From the NCBI RefSeq assembly GCF_014174155.1, contig NZ_JABEQM010000016.1, positions 1 through 64,000 on the forward strand: a DNA stretch of 64,000 nt, given 5' to 3'. Origin of the DNA: Gluconacetobacter tumulisoli. Lineage in GTDB: Bacteria > Pseudomonadota > Alphaproteobacteria > Acetobacterales > Acetobacteraceae. Position numbers and translations under genes: made by a program. Under the pieces are notes generated by a model. That model did not search any database. It was not told the origin of the DNA and saw only the letters and a program-made list of their open reading frames with translations. Of this stretch, positions 36,888 to 46,214 are shown piece after piece; positions within the stretch are counted from its first letter, which is position 1; every line of letters begins with the position of its first letter.

Positions 36888-37582
36888 CACACTCCCCGCA
36901 TGACGAAAAGGCCTTCGTCGAGAAGGCGCAGGTGGACGTTCACCGCCTTGCGGTATTCGTACCAGATCGATGCCTTCCGCGCGAACCACAGCACCGCCGC
37001 GCCCCGGTCCCGCGCGGCCGTCACGGCCTCCAGGAACGGCAGCATCGCATCGGCCGGCAGGGCGTCGGATACGTCTTCCAGCAGCAGCAGGTCCGGCCGG
37101 CCGAGGAAGGCCCGGACGCAGGCGGCGCGCGCCAGGTCGGCGGCGGACAGGCGCCCCGGGACCGAGACCGGCAGGCCGGGAAAACCGAAGGCTTGGCCCA
37201 GCGTCATGGCGGCATCGATCACTTCGTCGGTCGGGCGCGTGGTGTGATGCAGTTGCGGCAGCATGATGTTGAGATGCGTGCCGAACAGGTCCACCCATGT
37301 GCCCTGCCGGGCAAGCCGTCCGATCCGTCCCCGCAGGGCGTTCAGCTGCCGGTCCCCCAGATCCTGCCAGTCCAGCCCCATGAAGCGCACCGATCCGGCG
37401 GCCAGCGGCACCATGCCGCAGCACAGGTCGGCAAACAGCGTCGCCCGGTGCGGGTCGCGGCATTCGACGACGGCGCAATCGCCCGGCATCAATCGCAGGT
37501 CGAAGGGCACCGGCGCCAGGCCGCTCTCGTCAAACGACGGCAATGCCGCGCGAAGCTCCAGCATCGGGCCGCTCGTCGCCAT
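36887..37582 (-). CDS. ABC ATPase-like protein with degenerate nucleotide site
   Basis: This 231-residue protein aligns by position with MlaF-type ABC ATPases but lacks their catalytic motifs. The Walker A slot reads ECRDPHRATL (40-49) in place of GxxGxGK(S/T)T. The signature is LSAADLARA (145-153) in place of LSGGQ. The Walker B end reads LLLLED (165-170) instead of hhhhDE. The switch histidine position falls in LWFARKA. A Q-loop-like Q93 remains. No internal stop or frameshift is present and the gene keeps coupled overlaps, so it looks selected. It may be a structural pseudo-ATPase, or the real ATPase may be encoded elsewhere. Confidence 0.75.
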   Translation of the reverse strand: MATSGPMLELRAALPSFDESGLAPVPFDLRLMPGDCAVVECRDPHRATLFADLCCGMVPLAAGSVRFMGLDWQDLGDRQLNALRGRIGRLARQGTWVDLFGTHLNIMLPQLHHTTRPTDEVIDAAMTLGQAFGFPGLPVSVPGRLSAADLARAACVRAFLGRPDLLLLEDVSDALPADAMLPFLEAVTAARDRGAAVLWFARKASIWYEYRKAVNVHLRLLDEGLFVMRGV

Positions 37583-37585
37583 CGC

Positions 37586-38476
37586 TCAGAACTCCAGGCT
37601 GAAGAGGATATTCACGATCATCACCAGCACGATCCCCCGCGCGAAGCCGCGTGGCATGAGGGTGGCGACGGTGTCATCCTGGCTGACCAACAGTCCGGTC
37701 ATGCACGATCCCAGCCCGACGAAGAATCCGACCAGGATGAATTTCAGGGGAATGACTAGGAAATCCCATGCCGACATCGCCGTCACGACGTCGGAAAAGA
37801 ACGTCCAGACGGACATGTTCATCACCCCGGTCGCGTGCGTCACGATGAAGCCCATCAGCAGGGAAATCACGGCGAAGATGATCCCCAGCGTGAAACCACC
37901 GACCGTGAAGGCGAAGGTTCGCGGCATCACCAGGACCAGGAACGGATCGATGCCCTGCGCCTGCATGGCACGGACCTGCCCGCCCAGGGTCAGCAGGCCG
38001 ATTTCCGTCAGCGACAGCATACCGCTGCGGCCCAGCAGGATGATGCCGACCAGGACAGGCGCGATTTCACGCACCAGCAGCGACACCAGGATCGACCCCG
38101 TCATCTGCGCCATGCCCGCGAAGCCCAGCCAGTAGGCGGCCTGCGACACCACCGTCAGCCCGGCCAGCGTCGCGGTGAAGACGGTGCTGAGAAACCCGCC
38201 GGCCACCACCTGTCGCAGACTGAGTCGGAATTCATAGCGGACGGTCCGACGCCATGAATTGGGACGCAGGCTTTCACGCAGCACACCCCATCCGGCACCG
38301 ATCAGGACCAGCGCGAAACGGACCTGATGGCGCGTGATGCGCCCGATCCACGCCAAAGGCGGGCGCGCGCGGGCGCGCCACGCCAGGACGCGGCGCCGGA
38401 TCGGGCCGCACGGCGTTCCATCTGGTGCCCCGTCCGGCGCATCCTGTCCCGGCTGCGTGGCGGCCCCATCCGTCAT
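37586..38476 (-). CDS. MlaE-like ABC transporter permease
   Basis: This 296-residue protein has the MlaE/YrbE permease core: about five membrane helices from residue 90 on, with the coupling-type segment GGQVRAMQAQGIDPF, the VMPRTFAF motif and MTGLLVSQDDTVA. The N-terminal 80 residues are Arg/Pro rich and cytoplasmic. It overlaps the cyclase-like gene by one base and is followed after 3 bases by the ATPase-like gene. MlaE moves lipids between membranes together with an MCE protein. The glutamate often seen before the coupling helix is present (TEIGLLTLGG). Confidence 0.87.
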   Translation of the reverse strand: MTDGAATQPGQDAPDGAPDGTPCGPIRRRVLAWRARARPPLAWIGRITRHQVRFALVLIGAGWGVLRESLRPNSWRRTVRYEFRLSLRQVVAGGFLSTVFTATLAGLTVVSQAAYWLGFAGMAQMTGSILVSLLVREIAPVLVGIILLGRSGMLSLTEIGLLTLGGQVRAMQAQGIDPFLVLVMPRTFAFTVGGFTLGIIFAVISLLMGFIVTHATGVMNMSVWTFFSDVVTAMSAWDFLVIPLKFILVGFFVGLGSCMTGLLVSQDDTVATLMPRGFARGIVLVMIVNILFSLEF

Positions 38477-40797
38477 CACCGCCGTCCTGCCAGGATATAG
38501 GTGCGCGTCGTCCCGGCCTGCGGCACGAAGAACCGCCCCCGTTCGCGGAACAGGAAACGCTGCCGCAAGGTCAGGTAGACCTCCTCGGTCACCTGGATGG
38601 TGCCGACGTCCGGCGCACCCTGCGCCATCATCTCGGCCATGCCGATCGCATCGCCCCACAGATTGAAGACCTGCGGATCCCGGCCCAGCAATCCGCCGAA
38701 CACCGGCCCCACATCGATTCCCATACGGAAAACCGGGTCCAGGTCTGCCTTGGCCAGGATCGACAGCGACGCCTCGCGCATCGCCAGTGCGGCATTGGCC
38801 ATGCGCTCGGCCGCGCCGGGATCGGGGGTGCGGGAACATCCCGCGACGCAGACCAGCCGGTGCCCCAGCATCTTGATCGAATACAGGCCGCATTGATGCG
38901 CCACGCCCTGCAACTGCGCCGCCAGGCCTTCCACCAGCGCCAGCACGGTTGCCGTGTCCCTGTGCGGCGACGTGATCATGTCCGAGAACGTGATGACCAT
39001 GACGGCCACCGCGGGGAACAGCCCGTCCGGCACGGCGCCTGCCGTCCCGTCCAGCGAGCCAGGCGGGACCAGGAACCCGTCCCCGAACGCGTGGTTCGCT
39101 TCCTCCGGCGGGGGTTCACTCGCCAGTTCCTCGGCCGCCGCCGCCACCGCGCTGTCATGCTGGGCGACAAAGCGCGCGGCCACCACACCCGCCATCATCG
39201 TCACGAAATGCGGTACCAGTCCCACGCGCGATGCGTCCTCCAGCGTGATCACGCCGACCGGCCCCGACGCCCCCACGACCGGGGCCAGGTAGAGGGCGCG
39301 GCTGCCGAACGTCCGCATGAACAGGCGGTAGAAATTAGCCGTGCGCGGGTCGTTCCCGGCATCGTCCACGTTGATGGCGTCCCCGTGCGCCACGGCATCG
39401 AAAAAGGCATTCAGGTCGTTGCGCGACAATTCAAACCCGCCTGAATGGGCGTCGTGGTGCGAATCGTAGGTATCGACGCACAGCAGGGTCGCACCGTCAT
39501 GCATGATCCGCCAGATCCCGGCCCGCCGTGCGGACGCCATGTCGGCCAGGCTGCGCGTCAGGATCAGCGCCTCGTCCGTCGGGTTGAAGAGGTCGGGATA
39601 GGCCGCGACCTTCTGGAGGACCTGGCTTTCATATCCGGAAATCGCCTGGAAACGTTCCAGTTGCCGCGTCACATGCTCGGTCCGCCGACCCTGGCGGAAC
39701 AGCAGCACGCCCAGCAACGTCGCCAGCAGCACGATCAGCAGCGAGAACAGCAGGTTCTGCCGGCCGTCCACCATCGCGAAACCGGCGAAATCGCTTTCGG
39801 GCGCGACCAGCAGCAACACCCATTTCTGCGCCGTCGCCGGCAGCGCGGCAGCGATCGTGACGAAATTGCGGTTGCGGTTCCTGACCGTATGCGGACCATA
39901 ACCTTCGACCCGATAGGCATCGAAGGCCCCTGCCAGAACCGGATAGGTCTTCGGATCGATGGTCATCTTGGCCGGGTCCCACCCCGCCTGCTTCGCCACG
40001 TCGGCCATGCGGCGGCCGGCCAGCAGGTGCCCGTCCTGGTCCACGATCAGGGCATGGCCGTTCTGCCCGATCTTCAGCGAATCCAGGAAACTGGTCAGCT
40101 CGTTCATCGACAAATTGATGGCGAAGACATATTTCCGACCATTCAGCCCCTGGCAGGAGATCGAGGCCGTAATGATCATCTGCCCGGTCTGCGCGATCAG
40201 GTAGGGCGCGGTCCAGAACAGCTGGCCCGACTGCGTCGCCCCGGTATACCAGGGTCGCGTGCGCGGGTCGTAGTTCGCGGCCGGATTGCTCTCGGTCCGC
40301 AGCGGCTTGCTCTGCGCGTCGAAGAACTGGTGCGCGAACTGCGCCCCGGCTCCCAGTCCGCTCAGCTCGGTGGTTTCCAGCCCCTTTCCCGCGGGGTCGC
40401 GTTCGATCAGGTTGAAATGGCCGTCATTGTCCGCGAGATAGAAGGAATGGATCTGCGGCACATGCCGCAGCATGCTCCCGCCATAGGAATTGAAGATCTT
40501 CTGGACCGCGGCCTCGGGTCCGTGCTCCAGCATGTCCCGCGCGATGACCGTCCCGGCCGACGCGGGGCCCAGATAGTCCCCGACCTCCTGCGCGATGTAA
40601 TTCTGCTGGCTGGTCAGCAGGTCATGCGTCAGGCCCAGCGCCCCGTTGCGAATCATGCGATAGGAATGAAGGCCGATCCCCACGATGACCGCGATGACCA
40701 GGACGACGCCCAGGACGGGCACTCCGACATGGAGCAGGAAACGCCTGACCTGATCCGAACGCGCGGCGGCAGGATCCACAATCTCGTCAGTGGCCAA
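38476..40797 (-). CDS. dCache receptor with degenerate class III cyclase domain
   Basis: The 773-residue product has a first membrane helix (24-44), a periplasmic dCache-like domain (about 55-340, with DPRTRPWYTGA), a second helix (345-366), a GAF-like region (about 395-545) and a C-terminal class III nucleotide-cyclase fold (about 595-770). In the cyclase domain D606 (TFSDMIT) and K642 remain. The second metal Asp is replaced by H646 (KMLGHRL), and the transition-state Asn and Arg appear as G719 and M723 (WGDAIGMAEMM). Activity is therefore doubtful. The start is assigned to TTG 40797 because no ATG lies in frame before the first helix outside dnaQ. Confidence 0.75.
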   Translation of the reverse strand: MATDEIVDPAAARSDQVRRFLLHVGVPVLGVVLVIAVIVGIGLHSYRMIRNGALGLTHDLLTSQQNYIAQEVGDYLGPASAGTVIARDMLEHGPEAAVQKIFNSYGGSMLRHVPQIHSFYLADNDGHFNLIERDPAGKGLETTELSGLGAGAQFAHQFFDAQSKPLRTESNPAANYDPRTRPWYTGATQSGQLFWTAPYLIAQTGQMIITASISCQGLNGRKYVFAINLSMNELTSFLDSLKIGQNGHALIVDQDGHLLAGRRMADVAKQAGWDPAKMTIDPKTYPVLAGAFDAYRVEGYGPHTVRNRNRNFVTIAAALPATAQKWVLLLVAPESDFAGFAMVDGRQNLLFSLLIVLLATLLGVLLFRQGRRTEHVTRQLERFQAISGYESQVLQKVAAYPDLFNPTDEALILTRSLADMASARRAGIWRIMHDGATLLCVDTYDSHHDAHSGGFELSRNDLNAFFDAVAHGDAINVDDAGNDPRTANFYRLFMRTFGSRALYLAPVVGASGPVGVITLEDASRVGLVPHFVTMMAGVVAARFVAQHDSAVAAAAEELASEPPPEEANHAFGDGFLVPPGSLDGTAGAVPDGLFPAVAVMVITFSDMITSPHRDTATVLALVEGLAAQLQGVAHQCGLYSIKMLGHRLVCVAGCSRTPDPGAAERMANAALAMREASLSILAKADLDPVFRMGIDVGPVFGGLLGRDPQVFNLWGDAIGMAEMMAQGAPDVGTIQVTEEVYLTLRQRFLFRERGRFFVPQAGTTRTYILAGRR

Positions 40798-40873
40798 TGA
40801 TATCTTCCCGGTCTGGTGGGCCTCACGGCAGATACCCCTCCACCATAGGCGCCCCCTGTCCCGGGTGCCAACC

Positions 40874-41554
40874 TCAGGTTGTCCAGATCGGATCCTTGAT
40901 CTTGTCCAGAAAGCGGGTGTGCGCCGCCAGTTCGCCGGATGTCGGCACCACCAGATGCTGCGTGCGCCGGGCGGCGCAATCGTAGGCATAGGACACCTGG
41001 ACCGCGCCGCCGTCCTGAACCGACAGGCCCAGGCCGCGCTGGCGACCCCCCATCAGTTCCAGATAGACCTCGGCCAGCAGGCGGCAATCCAGCAGGGCAT
41101 TGTGGGTGGTGCGCGCGGACAGGTCGATCGAGAAGCGCCGGCACAGCGCGTCGAGACTGTTCGGCAGGCCCGGATAGCGGTCACGCGCGATGTCCAGCGT
41201 ATCGACCATGCGGTCCAGCGACAGGATCGGCCGCTGAGCGCGTTTGAGTTCGGCATTCAGGAAGCCGAAATCGAACCGCGCATTATGGGCGATCAGTTCG
41301 TCGTCCCCGATGAAGGCCAGGAAGGCGTCGGCGATCTCCGCGAATTTCGGCTTGCCCTCCAGGTCCGACAGCAGGATGCCGTGAACCCGCGACGCTTCTT
41401 CGGGGATGTCGCGCTCGGGGTGGATCAGCACGTGATAATGCTGTCCGGTTGGCAGATCCCCCACCAGTTCCAGGGCTGCGATCTCGATCACCCGGTCGCC
41501 CCTGGCGGGATCCAGGCCGGTGGTTTCCGTATCGAACAGGATCGACCGCTTCAT
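40874..41554 (-). CDS. dnaQ: DNA polymerase III epsilon subunit (proofreading exonuclease)
   Basis: This 226-residue DEDDh exonuclease is the proofreading subunit of the replicative polymerase. Exo I is LFDTETTGLDP (6-16), Exo II is IAHNARFDFGFL, and Exo III is THNALLDCRLLAEVY with the general-base His. The C-terminal QVSYAYDCAARRTQH probably contacts the alpha subunit. It overlaps coaE by 4 bases in the order aroE, coaE, dnaQ, a typical alphaproteobacterial cluster. The start ATG at 41554 gives the normal length. Confidence 0.93.
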   Translation of the reverse strand: MKRSILFDTETTGLDPARGDRVIEIAALELVGDLPTGQHYHVLIHPERDIPEEASRVHGILLSDLEGKPKFAEIADAFLAFIGDDELIAHNARFDFGFLNAELKRAQRPILSLDRMVDTLDIARDRYPGLPNSLDALCRRFSIDLSARTTHNALLDCRLLAEVYLELMGGRQRGLGLSVQDGGAVQVSYAYDCAARRTQHLVVPTSGELAAHTRFLDKIKDPIWTT

Positions 41555-42180
41555 GCTTCCCCTCCCTTGCCTTCGTTCGTCCCGCCCTCGTTCGCCCCGC
41601 GCAACCGGGCGATCAGGCGCCTGACCTGCCGGGTGGTGTCGCCGCGCGACAGGCCAGTCAGGATCACGTCGTCGGCGCGCCGCCGCTTCTCGCGGTCCGG
41701 CATCTGCCGTGCGATGACCGCCTTGATCTGCTCGGCCGCCATGTGGCGCCGGCGGCGGACACGATGGATCTGGACGTCCACGGGCGCGGAGACGACGACC
41801 ACCCGGTCGCAGGCGCGATCACCGCCGGTTTCGAACAGCAGCGGCACGTCCAGCACTGCCCAGCGATGGCCCGCCCGCCGCGCCTGTTCCAGGAAACGCG
41901 TGCGTTCCTGCCAGACCAGCGGATGGATGATCCGCTCCAGCCCCGCCATCAGGGCAGGATCGCCGATCACCGCCCGGCGCAGGGCCGCCCGATCCAGCAC
42001 GCCATTCCTGACGGATCCGGGCACCAGCCGGGCAATGGCCGGCAGGGCCCGCCCGCCCGGCGCCTGCATCGCATGGACAGCGGCATCAGCGTCGAAAACC
42101 GGAAACCCGGCCCCCCGCAGCAGGCGCGCCACGGTCGATTTTCCCATCCCGATCCCGCCGGTCAGGCCCAGGACCCGCAT
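41551..42180 (-). CDS. coaE: Dephospho-CoA kinase
   Basis: This 209-residue P-loop kinase catalyses the last step of coenzyme A synthesis. The P-loop is GLTGGIGMGKSTVA (5-18), the acceptor region is DADAAVHAM, and VLDVPLLFETGGD and the basic RRRRHMAAEQI are family segments. The ATG at 42180 lies one base after the aroE stop. It overlaps dnaQ by 4 bases, so the three genes are coupled. Confidence 0.93.
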   Translation of the reverse strand: MRVLGLTGGIGMGKSTVARLLRGAGFPVFDADAAVHAMQAPGGRALPAIARLVPGSVRNGVLDRAALRRAVIGDPALMAGLERIIHPLVWQERTRFLEQARRAGHRWAVLDVPLLFETGGDRACDRVVVVSAPVDVQIHRVRRRRHMAAEQIKAVIARQMPDREKRRRADDVILTGLSRGDTTRQVRRLIARLRGANEGGTNEGKGGEA

Positions 42181-42181
42181 G

Positions 42182-43036
42182 TCAGTCCGCCAAGTCGGCG
42201 TCGAGCAGCGCCTGCAATTCGGCATCCACCACCGGATCGACGCCGAACCATTCCCGAAAGCCCAGGCGCGCCTGATGCAGCAGCATGCCCAACCCGTCCA
42301 CCGTCGGCAGTCCCCGCGCCCGGGCCGCACGCAGCAGCGGCGTCATCCGGGGGACATAGACGATGTCGCAGACGGCCATGCCGTCCGGCGCCCGTGCCAG
42401 GCTGGGCGCGAACAGATCGTCCGGGCCGCCATGCATGCCCAGCGAGGTCGTGTTCACCAGCACCGCATGGCCCGGCAGGCTGTCCTCCCACCGTGCCCAA
42501 TCGATGATCGTGATCCCTTCCAGCATGCTGGCCAACGTCTCGGCCCGGGCGCGGGTGCGATTGGCGACGGCAACCGGCACCCCGCGGTCCAGCAGACTGG
42601 CGGCGATGGCCCGCGCGGCCCCCCCGGCCCCCAGCAGCAGGGCGGGACCGCGCGCGATGTCGACTCCATGCGCCTCCAGATTGGCGACGAACCCGTCGCC
42701 ATCGGTCGAATGCGCCTCGATCCGTCCGTCGGGGGCGAACACCAGCGTGTTGACCGAACCCGACCGCACGGCCGAACGATGCAGGGTGTCGGCGATGGCG
42801 AATGCCGCCTCCTTGTGCGGGATGGTCACGTTGGCGCCCCGGAATCCCGCGGCCTGGAGACCCCGGACGGCGGTCTCGAACTGTCCGGGCCGGACCGGAA
42901 GGGGGACGTACGCCCCGTCGATGCCATGCCGCGCCAGCCAGAAATTATGCAGCAGGGGCGAACGGGAATGTCCGACCGGCCAGCCGATGACGCCGGCCAG
43001 CATCGTACGGCCCGTCAAGGTGGAACGGGCGCTCAT
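42182..43036 (-). CDS. aroE: Shikimate dehydrogenase
   Basis: This 284-residue enzyme reduces 3-dehydroshikimate with NADPH in aromatic amino acid synthesis. Motifs include GWPVGHSRSPLLHNFW (substrate site), NVTIPHKEAA with the catalytic lysine, and the nucleotide-binding LLLGAGGAARAI. NTTSLGMHG is also typical. The ATG at 43036 overlaps the previous stop by 4 bases (ATGA); a longer open frame upstream is rejected for this reason. Confidence 0.93.
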   Translation of the reverse strand: MSARSTLTGRTMLAGVIGWPVGHSRSPLLHNFWLARHGIDGAYVPLPVRPGQFETAVRGLQAAGFRGANVTIPHKEAAFAIADTLHRSAVRSGSVNTLVFAPDGRIEAHSTDGDGFVANLEAHGVDIARGPALLLGAGGAARAIAASLLDRGVPVAVANRTRARAETLASMLEGITIIDWARWEDSLPGHAVLVNTTSLGMHGGPDDLFAPSLARAPDGMAVCDIVYVPRMTPLLRAARARGLPTVDGLGMLLHQARLGFREWFGVDPVVDAELQALLDADLAD

Positions 43037-43830
43037 GCGCCGTGGAGCGCCCAGGCGCGGGGCAGCACGCGGGCCAGGCGGTCCGCCCATTCCCGTTGAC
43101 CGGACGCATCCGCCACCAGATCCTGCCGGATTTCCAGTTCCACATATGCAAGGTCGTTGCGCTCGGCATGGACGGGAATCGTGTAGTCGCTGCCGTCGGT
43201 CAGGGCATAAGGCTCATTGTCCCCGACCAGCAGGCCGTCCTCCTCCAGCAGCGACCTGACGATCAGGCCGAAGCGCGGCGCGCGGTTGTGCAGGACCCCG
43301 GCATGCCACGGCCGCGCCTCGCCGTTCATTTCCGGCGTGAAGCTGTGCAGCGCGACGACCACCGTCGGCCGTCCCTGCCGCGCCGCCAGTTCGTCCGCGA
43401 TGCGTGCGTGATAGGGACGAAAGATTTCGTCCACGCGTTGGGCGGCGGCGTCCGCATCGAGACCGAGATTGGCGGGCACGGCCGTCCCGTCGCTGACGGG
43501 CACGATGGAGGTCGGATGACCCGGCGCCCGGTTGCAATCGATCACCAGCCGTGAATAGACCTGTTCGATCAGGATCGTGTCGAGCCGCTCGGCCAGCAGG
43601 CGACCCACCCCCGCCATGCCGATGTCCCAGGCGATATGCCGGTCCCAGTCGGGCCCCGGTATCCCCAGACCCCCCAGGCACGACGGCACCGCGCGGCCCG
43701 CATGGTCGCTGAGCAGCAGAAACGGCGACACCCCGGATCGCCCATGAACACCGACCGGCCCCGGGTCGCGGGGGCCCAGCAGCGCCCCCGACGGCAGGCC
43801 GCCCTGGCGTGGCGGATCATCCTGTCGCAT
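43033..43830 (-). CDS. N-formylglutamate amidohydrolase family protein (copy 1)
   Basis: The 265-residue protein belongs to the N-formylglutamate amidohydrolase (HutG/FGase) family, whose zinc enzymes deformylate N-formylglutamate at the end of histidine degradation. Visible segments are LLSDHAGRAVP, DRHIAWDIG, IDCNRAPG and VALHSFTPEMNG. No other histidine-degradation genes are present. The ATG at 43830 has GAGGAA upstream; ATGs at 43851 and 43869 would lengthen it. It overlaps aroE by 4 bases, so it is transcribed with aroE-coaE-dnaQ. The true substrate may differ. Confidence 0.82.
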   Translation of the reverse strand: MRQDDPPRQGGLPSGALLGPRDPGPVGVHGRSGVSPFLLLSDHAGRAVPSCLGGLGIPGPDWDRHIAWDIGMAGVGRLLAERLDTILIEQVYSRLVIDCNRAPGHPTSIVPVSDGTAVPANLGLDADAAAQRVDEIFRPYHARIADELAARQGRPTVVVALHSFTPEMNGEARPWHAGVLHNRAPRFGLIVRSLLEEDGLLVGDNEPYALTDGSDYTIPVHAERNDLAYVELEIRQDLVADASGQREWADRLARVLPRAWALHGA

Positions 43831-43922
43831 CGCTTCATTCCTCACGTGCATTCCATCCCGTGCAGACATGTCAGAGGCTTTAACCCGCCTGCCAACCGGG
43901 GGAAAGCCGCCTGCGGACCTAT

Positions 43923-44516
43923 CTATGCGCCGCCCAGCCGGCGGATCAGGTCCACGGCGCCGCCCTCGTCCCAGCGGACAGGCCCCACGATGCGCAGCAC
44001 CTCCCGTCCCTGGCGATCGATCAGCAGGCTCAGCGGTACCCCCTCCTCACGCAGGGCAGTGGGGATCTGCATCTGGGGGTCGTTCAGGACCGGAAGTCCC
44101 ACGATGGCGCGCGCCTTGTAGAACCGGCGTACCGCCGCCGCACCGCCCCGATCGACGGACACCGGCAGGACGGCGATGTCGCCTTGCGCCGGCAATTGCG
44201 CGGCCAGGCGCGACAGGGCCGGCATTTCGGCCACGCAGGGCTGGCACCAGGTGGCCCAGAGGTTCAGGATCACGATCCGCCCGTGCCAGTCGGCCAGATG
44301 CCGCACCGCACCGCCTTCGTCCGTGAAGTCGATGGCCGGAAGCGGGGTCGGTGCATGCCCGCGCAGGGCCGACATCGAGACGGGCGCCAGATCGTCCGCC
44401 GCACGCGCGCACGACGGCGCGAGGATGGAATTGCACCCGAGCCATGCGGCCAGTAGGGTGCCGCCGTTCGCAAGCAGGGCGCGGCGATCAATGGGTGTCG
44501 ACAGGGTCTGGGGCAT
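43923..44516 (-). CDS. TlpA-like thiol:disulfide oxidoreductase
   Basis: This 197-residue exported thioredoxin-fold protein has the active-site WATWCQPC (C91, C94) and the cis-Pro region [12 protein letters not shown]. The N-terminus carries [10 protein letters not shown] followed by a hydrophobic core and SCARA, which could be a Tat- or Sec-type signal with cleavage near residue 39. TlpA proteins reduce periplasmic thiols, for example in cytochrome c or oxidase maturation. Its start lies only 3 bases from the divergent argH start, and no ribosome site is evident, so a downstream start is possible. The long open frame beyond it is argH antisense. Confidence 0.85.
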   Translation of the reverse strand: MPQTLSTPIDRRALLANGGTLLAAWLGCNSILAPSCARAADDLAPVSMSALRGHAPTPLPAIDFTDEGGAVRHLADWHGRIVILNLWATWCQPCVAEMPALSRLAAQLPAQGDIAVLPVSVDRGGAAAVRRFYKARAIVGLPVLNDPQMQIPTALREEGVPLSLLIDRQGREVLRIVGPVRWDEGGAVDLIRRLGGA

Positions 44517-44519
44517 GGA

Positions 44520-45950
44520 ATGTCTGTGAACGAAGAAAACAACGCGGGCAAGGACGCAGCGCAGGCCAATGCCCAGTGGGGCGGACGGTTCGCGGGGGGA
44601 CCGTCGGCGATCATGCAGGAAATCAATGCCTCGATCGGGTTCGACAAGGCATTGTGGCGGCAGGATATCGCCGGATCGCTGGCCCACGCCGCCATGCTGG
44701 CCCGGACCGGCATCATCACGGCGGAGGATGAGGCCGCGATCCGCCATGGCCTGACCGATATCGGGCAGGAGATCGAGGCCGGGCGTTTCGTCTTCAGCAC
44801 CGCGCTGGAAGACATCCACATGAATATCGAGGCGCGCCTGTCCGAGCGGATCGGCGAGGCCGGCAAGCGCCTGCATACCGCCCGGTCGCGCAACGACCAA
44901 GTGGCGACCGATTTCCGCCTGTGGGTCCGCGACGCCATCGACGGGCTGGACGCGCAGGTCGTCGCCCTGATGCGCGCGCTGTGCCGCCGCGCGCAGGAGC
45001 ATGCCGCCGATCCCATGCCCGGCTTCACGCACCTGCAGACCGCCCAGCCCGTGACCTTCGGCCACCATCTGATGGCCTATGTGGAAATGCTGGCCCGCGA
45101 TCGCGGGCGCCTGGCCGACACCCGCCGCCGCCTGAACGAATGCCCCCTCGGGTCGGCAGCGCTGGCGGGCACGTCCTTCCCGATCGACCGGCGCATGACG
45201 GCCTCGACCCTGGGGTTCGACCGGCCGACCGCCAATTCGCTGGACGCGGTGTCCGATCGCGATTTCGCCCTGGAATATCTGTCGGCACTGTCGATCATGG
45301 GCATGCACCTCTCGCGCCTGTCCGAGGAAATCGTGATCTGGTGCTCGGCCCCGTTTGCCTTCGTCCGCCTGTCCGACGCCTTCACCACCGGGTCGTCGAT
45401 CATGCCGCAGAAGCGCAACCCCGACGCCGCCGAACTGGTCCGCGCCAAGATCGGCCGCGTCAGCGGCGCGCTGGTCGGGCTGCTGACCGTCATGAAGGGC
45501 CTGCCGCTGGCCTATGCCAAAGACATGCAGGAAGACAAGGAACCGGTCTTCGCCGCGACTGATGCCGCCGCCCTGTCCCTGGCGGCCTGCGACGGCATGA
45601 TCCGCGACCTCGCGGTCAATACCGATCGGATGCGCGCCTATGCCGGGTCGGGCTATTCGACGGCGACCGACCTGGCGGACTGGCTGGTGCGCATCCTGAA
45701 ACTGCCGTTCCGCACCGCCCATCACGTGACCGGTCGGCTGGTCGGCCTGGCCGAAAGCCGGGGCGTCGATCTGGCACAGCTCTCGCTCGCGGACATGCAG
45801 GCCGAGGAATCGGGCATCACCCAGGACATCTTCTCCGTCCTGACGGTCGAGGCCTCGATCGCATCCCGCACCAGCGAAGGCGGTACCGCGCCCGACAATG
45901 TCCGCGCGCAGGCAGCCGGCTGGCTGGCGAAACTGGAGGATGCGGCATGA
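44520..45950 (+). CDS. argH: Argininosuccinate lyase
   Basis: This 476-residue member of the fumarase/aspartase superfamily cleaves argininosuccinate to arginine and fumarate. The signature is [15 protein letters not shown], with the catalytic serine at S292 or S293. The N-terminal [27 protein letters not shown] (TARSRND block) and [12 protein letters not shown] are also characteristic. The start ATG at 44520 leaves 3 bases to the divergent tlpA-like start. Its stop overlaps the lptM start by 4 bases. Confidence 0.96.
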   Translation: MSVNEENNAGKDAAQANAQWGGRFAGGPSAIMQEINASIGFDKALWRQDIAGSLAHAAMLARTGIITAEDEAAIRHGLTDIGQEIEAGRFVFSTALEDIHMNIEARLSERIGEAGKRLHTARSRNDQVATDFRLWVRDAIDGLDAQVVALMRALCRRAQEHAADPMPGFTHLQTAQPVTFGHHLMAYVEMLARDRGRLADTRRRLNECPLGSAALAGTSFPIDRRMTASTLGFDRPTANSLDAVSDRDFALEYLSALSIMGMHLSRLSEEIVIWCSAPFAFVRLSDAFTTGSSIMPQKRNPDAAELVRAKIGRVSGALVGLLTVMKGLPLAYAKDMQEDKEPVFAATDAAALSLAACDGMIRDLAVNTDRMRAYAGSGYSTATDLADWLVRILKLPFRTAHHVTGRLVGLAESRGVDLAQLSLADMQAEESGITQDIFSVLTVEASIASRTSEGGTAPDNVRAQAAGWLAKLEDAA

Positions 45951-46102
45951 CCCTGATCCGCGCCAGGAACGGGCTCGGCGCCCTGCTGCTGCTGGCGGCC
46001 CTCGCAACCGGCCTTGCCGCCTGCGGCAAGAAAGGCGCGCCCGAGGCCCCCGGCCCGACCACGAAAATGACCTTCCCCCGCACCTACCCAGCGCCGGACT
46101 GA
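45947..46102 (+). CDS. lptM: LptM (YifL)-type small lipoprotein
   Basis: This 51-residue lipoprotein has a signal peptide ending in lipobox LAAC (C26), directly followed by [11 protein letters not shown], the hallmark of the YifL/LptM family. In E. coli LptM assists assembly of the LPS translocon protein LptD. It overlaps argH by 4 bases. In many Alphaproteobacteria the order is argH-lptM-lysA, whereas here lysA lies on the opposite strand beyond a convergent gene. Confidence 0.88.
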   Translation: MTLIRARNGLGALLLLAALATGLAACGKKGAPEAPGPTTKMTFPRTYPAPD

Positions 46103-46214
46103 CACTCGCCCGGATCGGCCCCGGAAGGCACGCGGCCGCCCCCAGGCGGCACGCGTGAGGGCCGTGCGACGTGACTATCCGGGAGTCCGTCGGAAACGCG
46201 TCTGCTGAGCGAGA

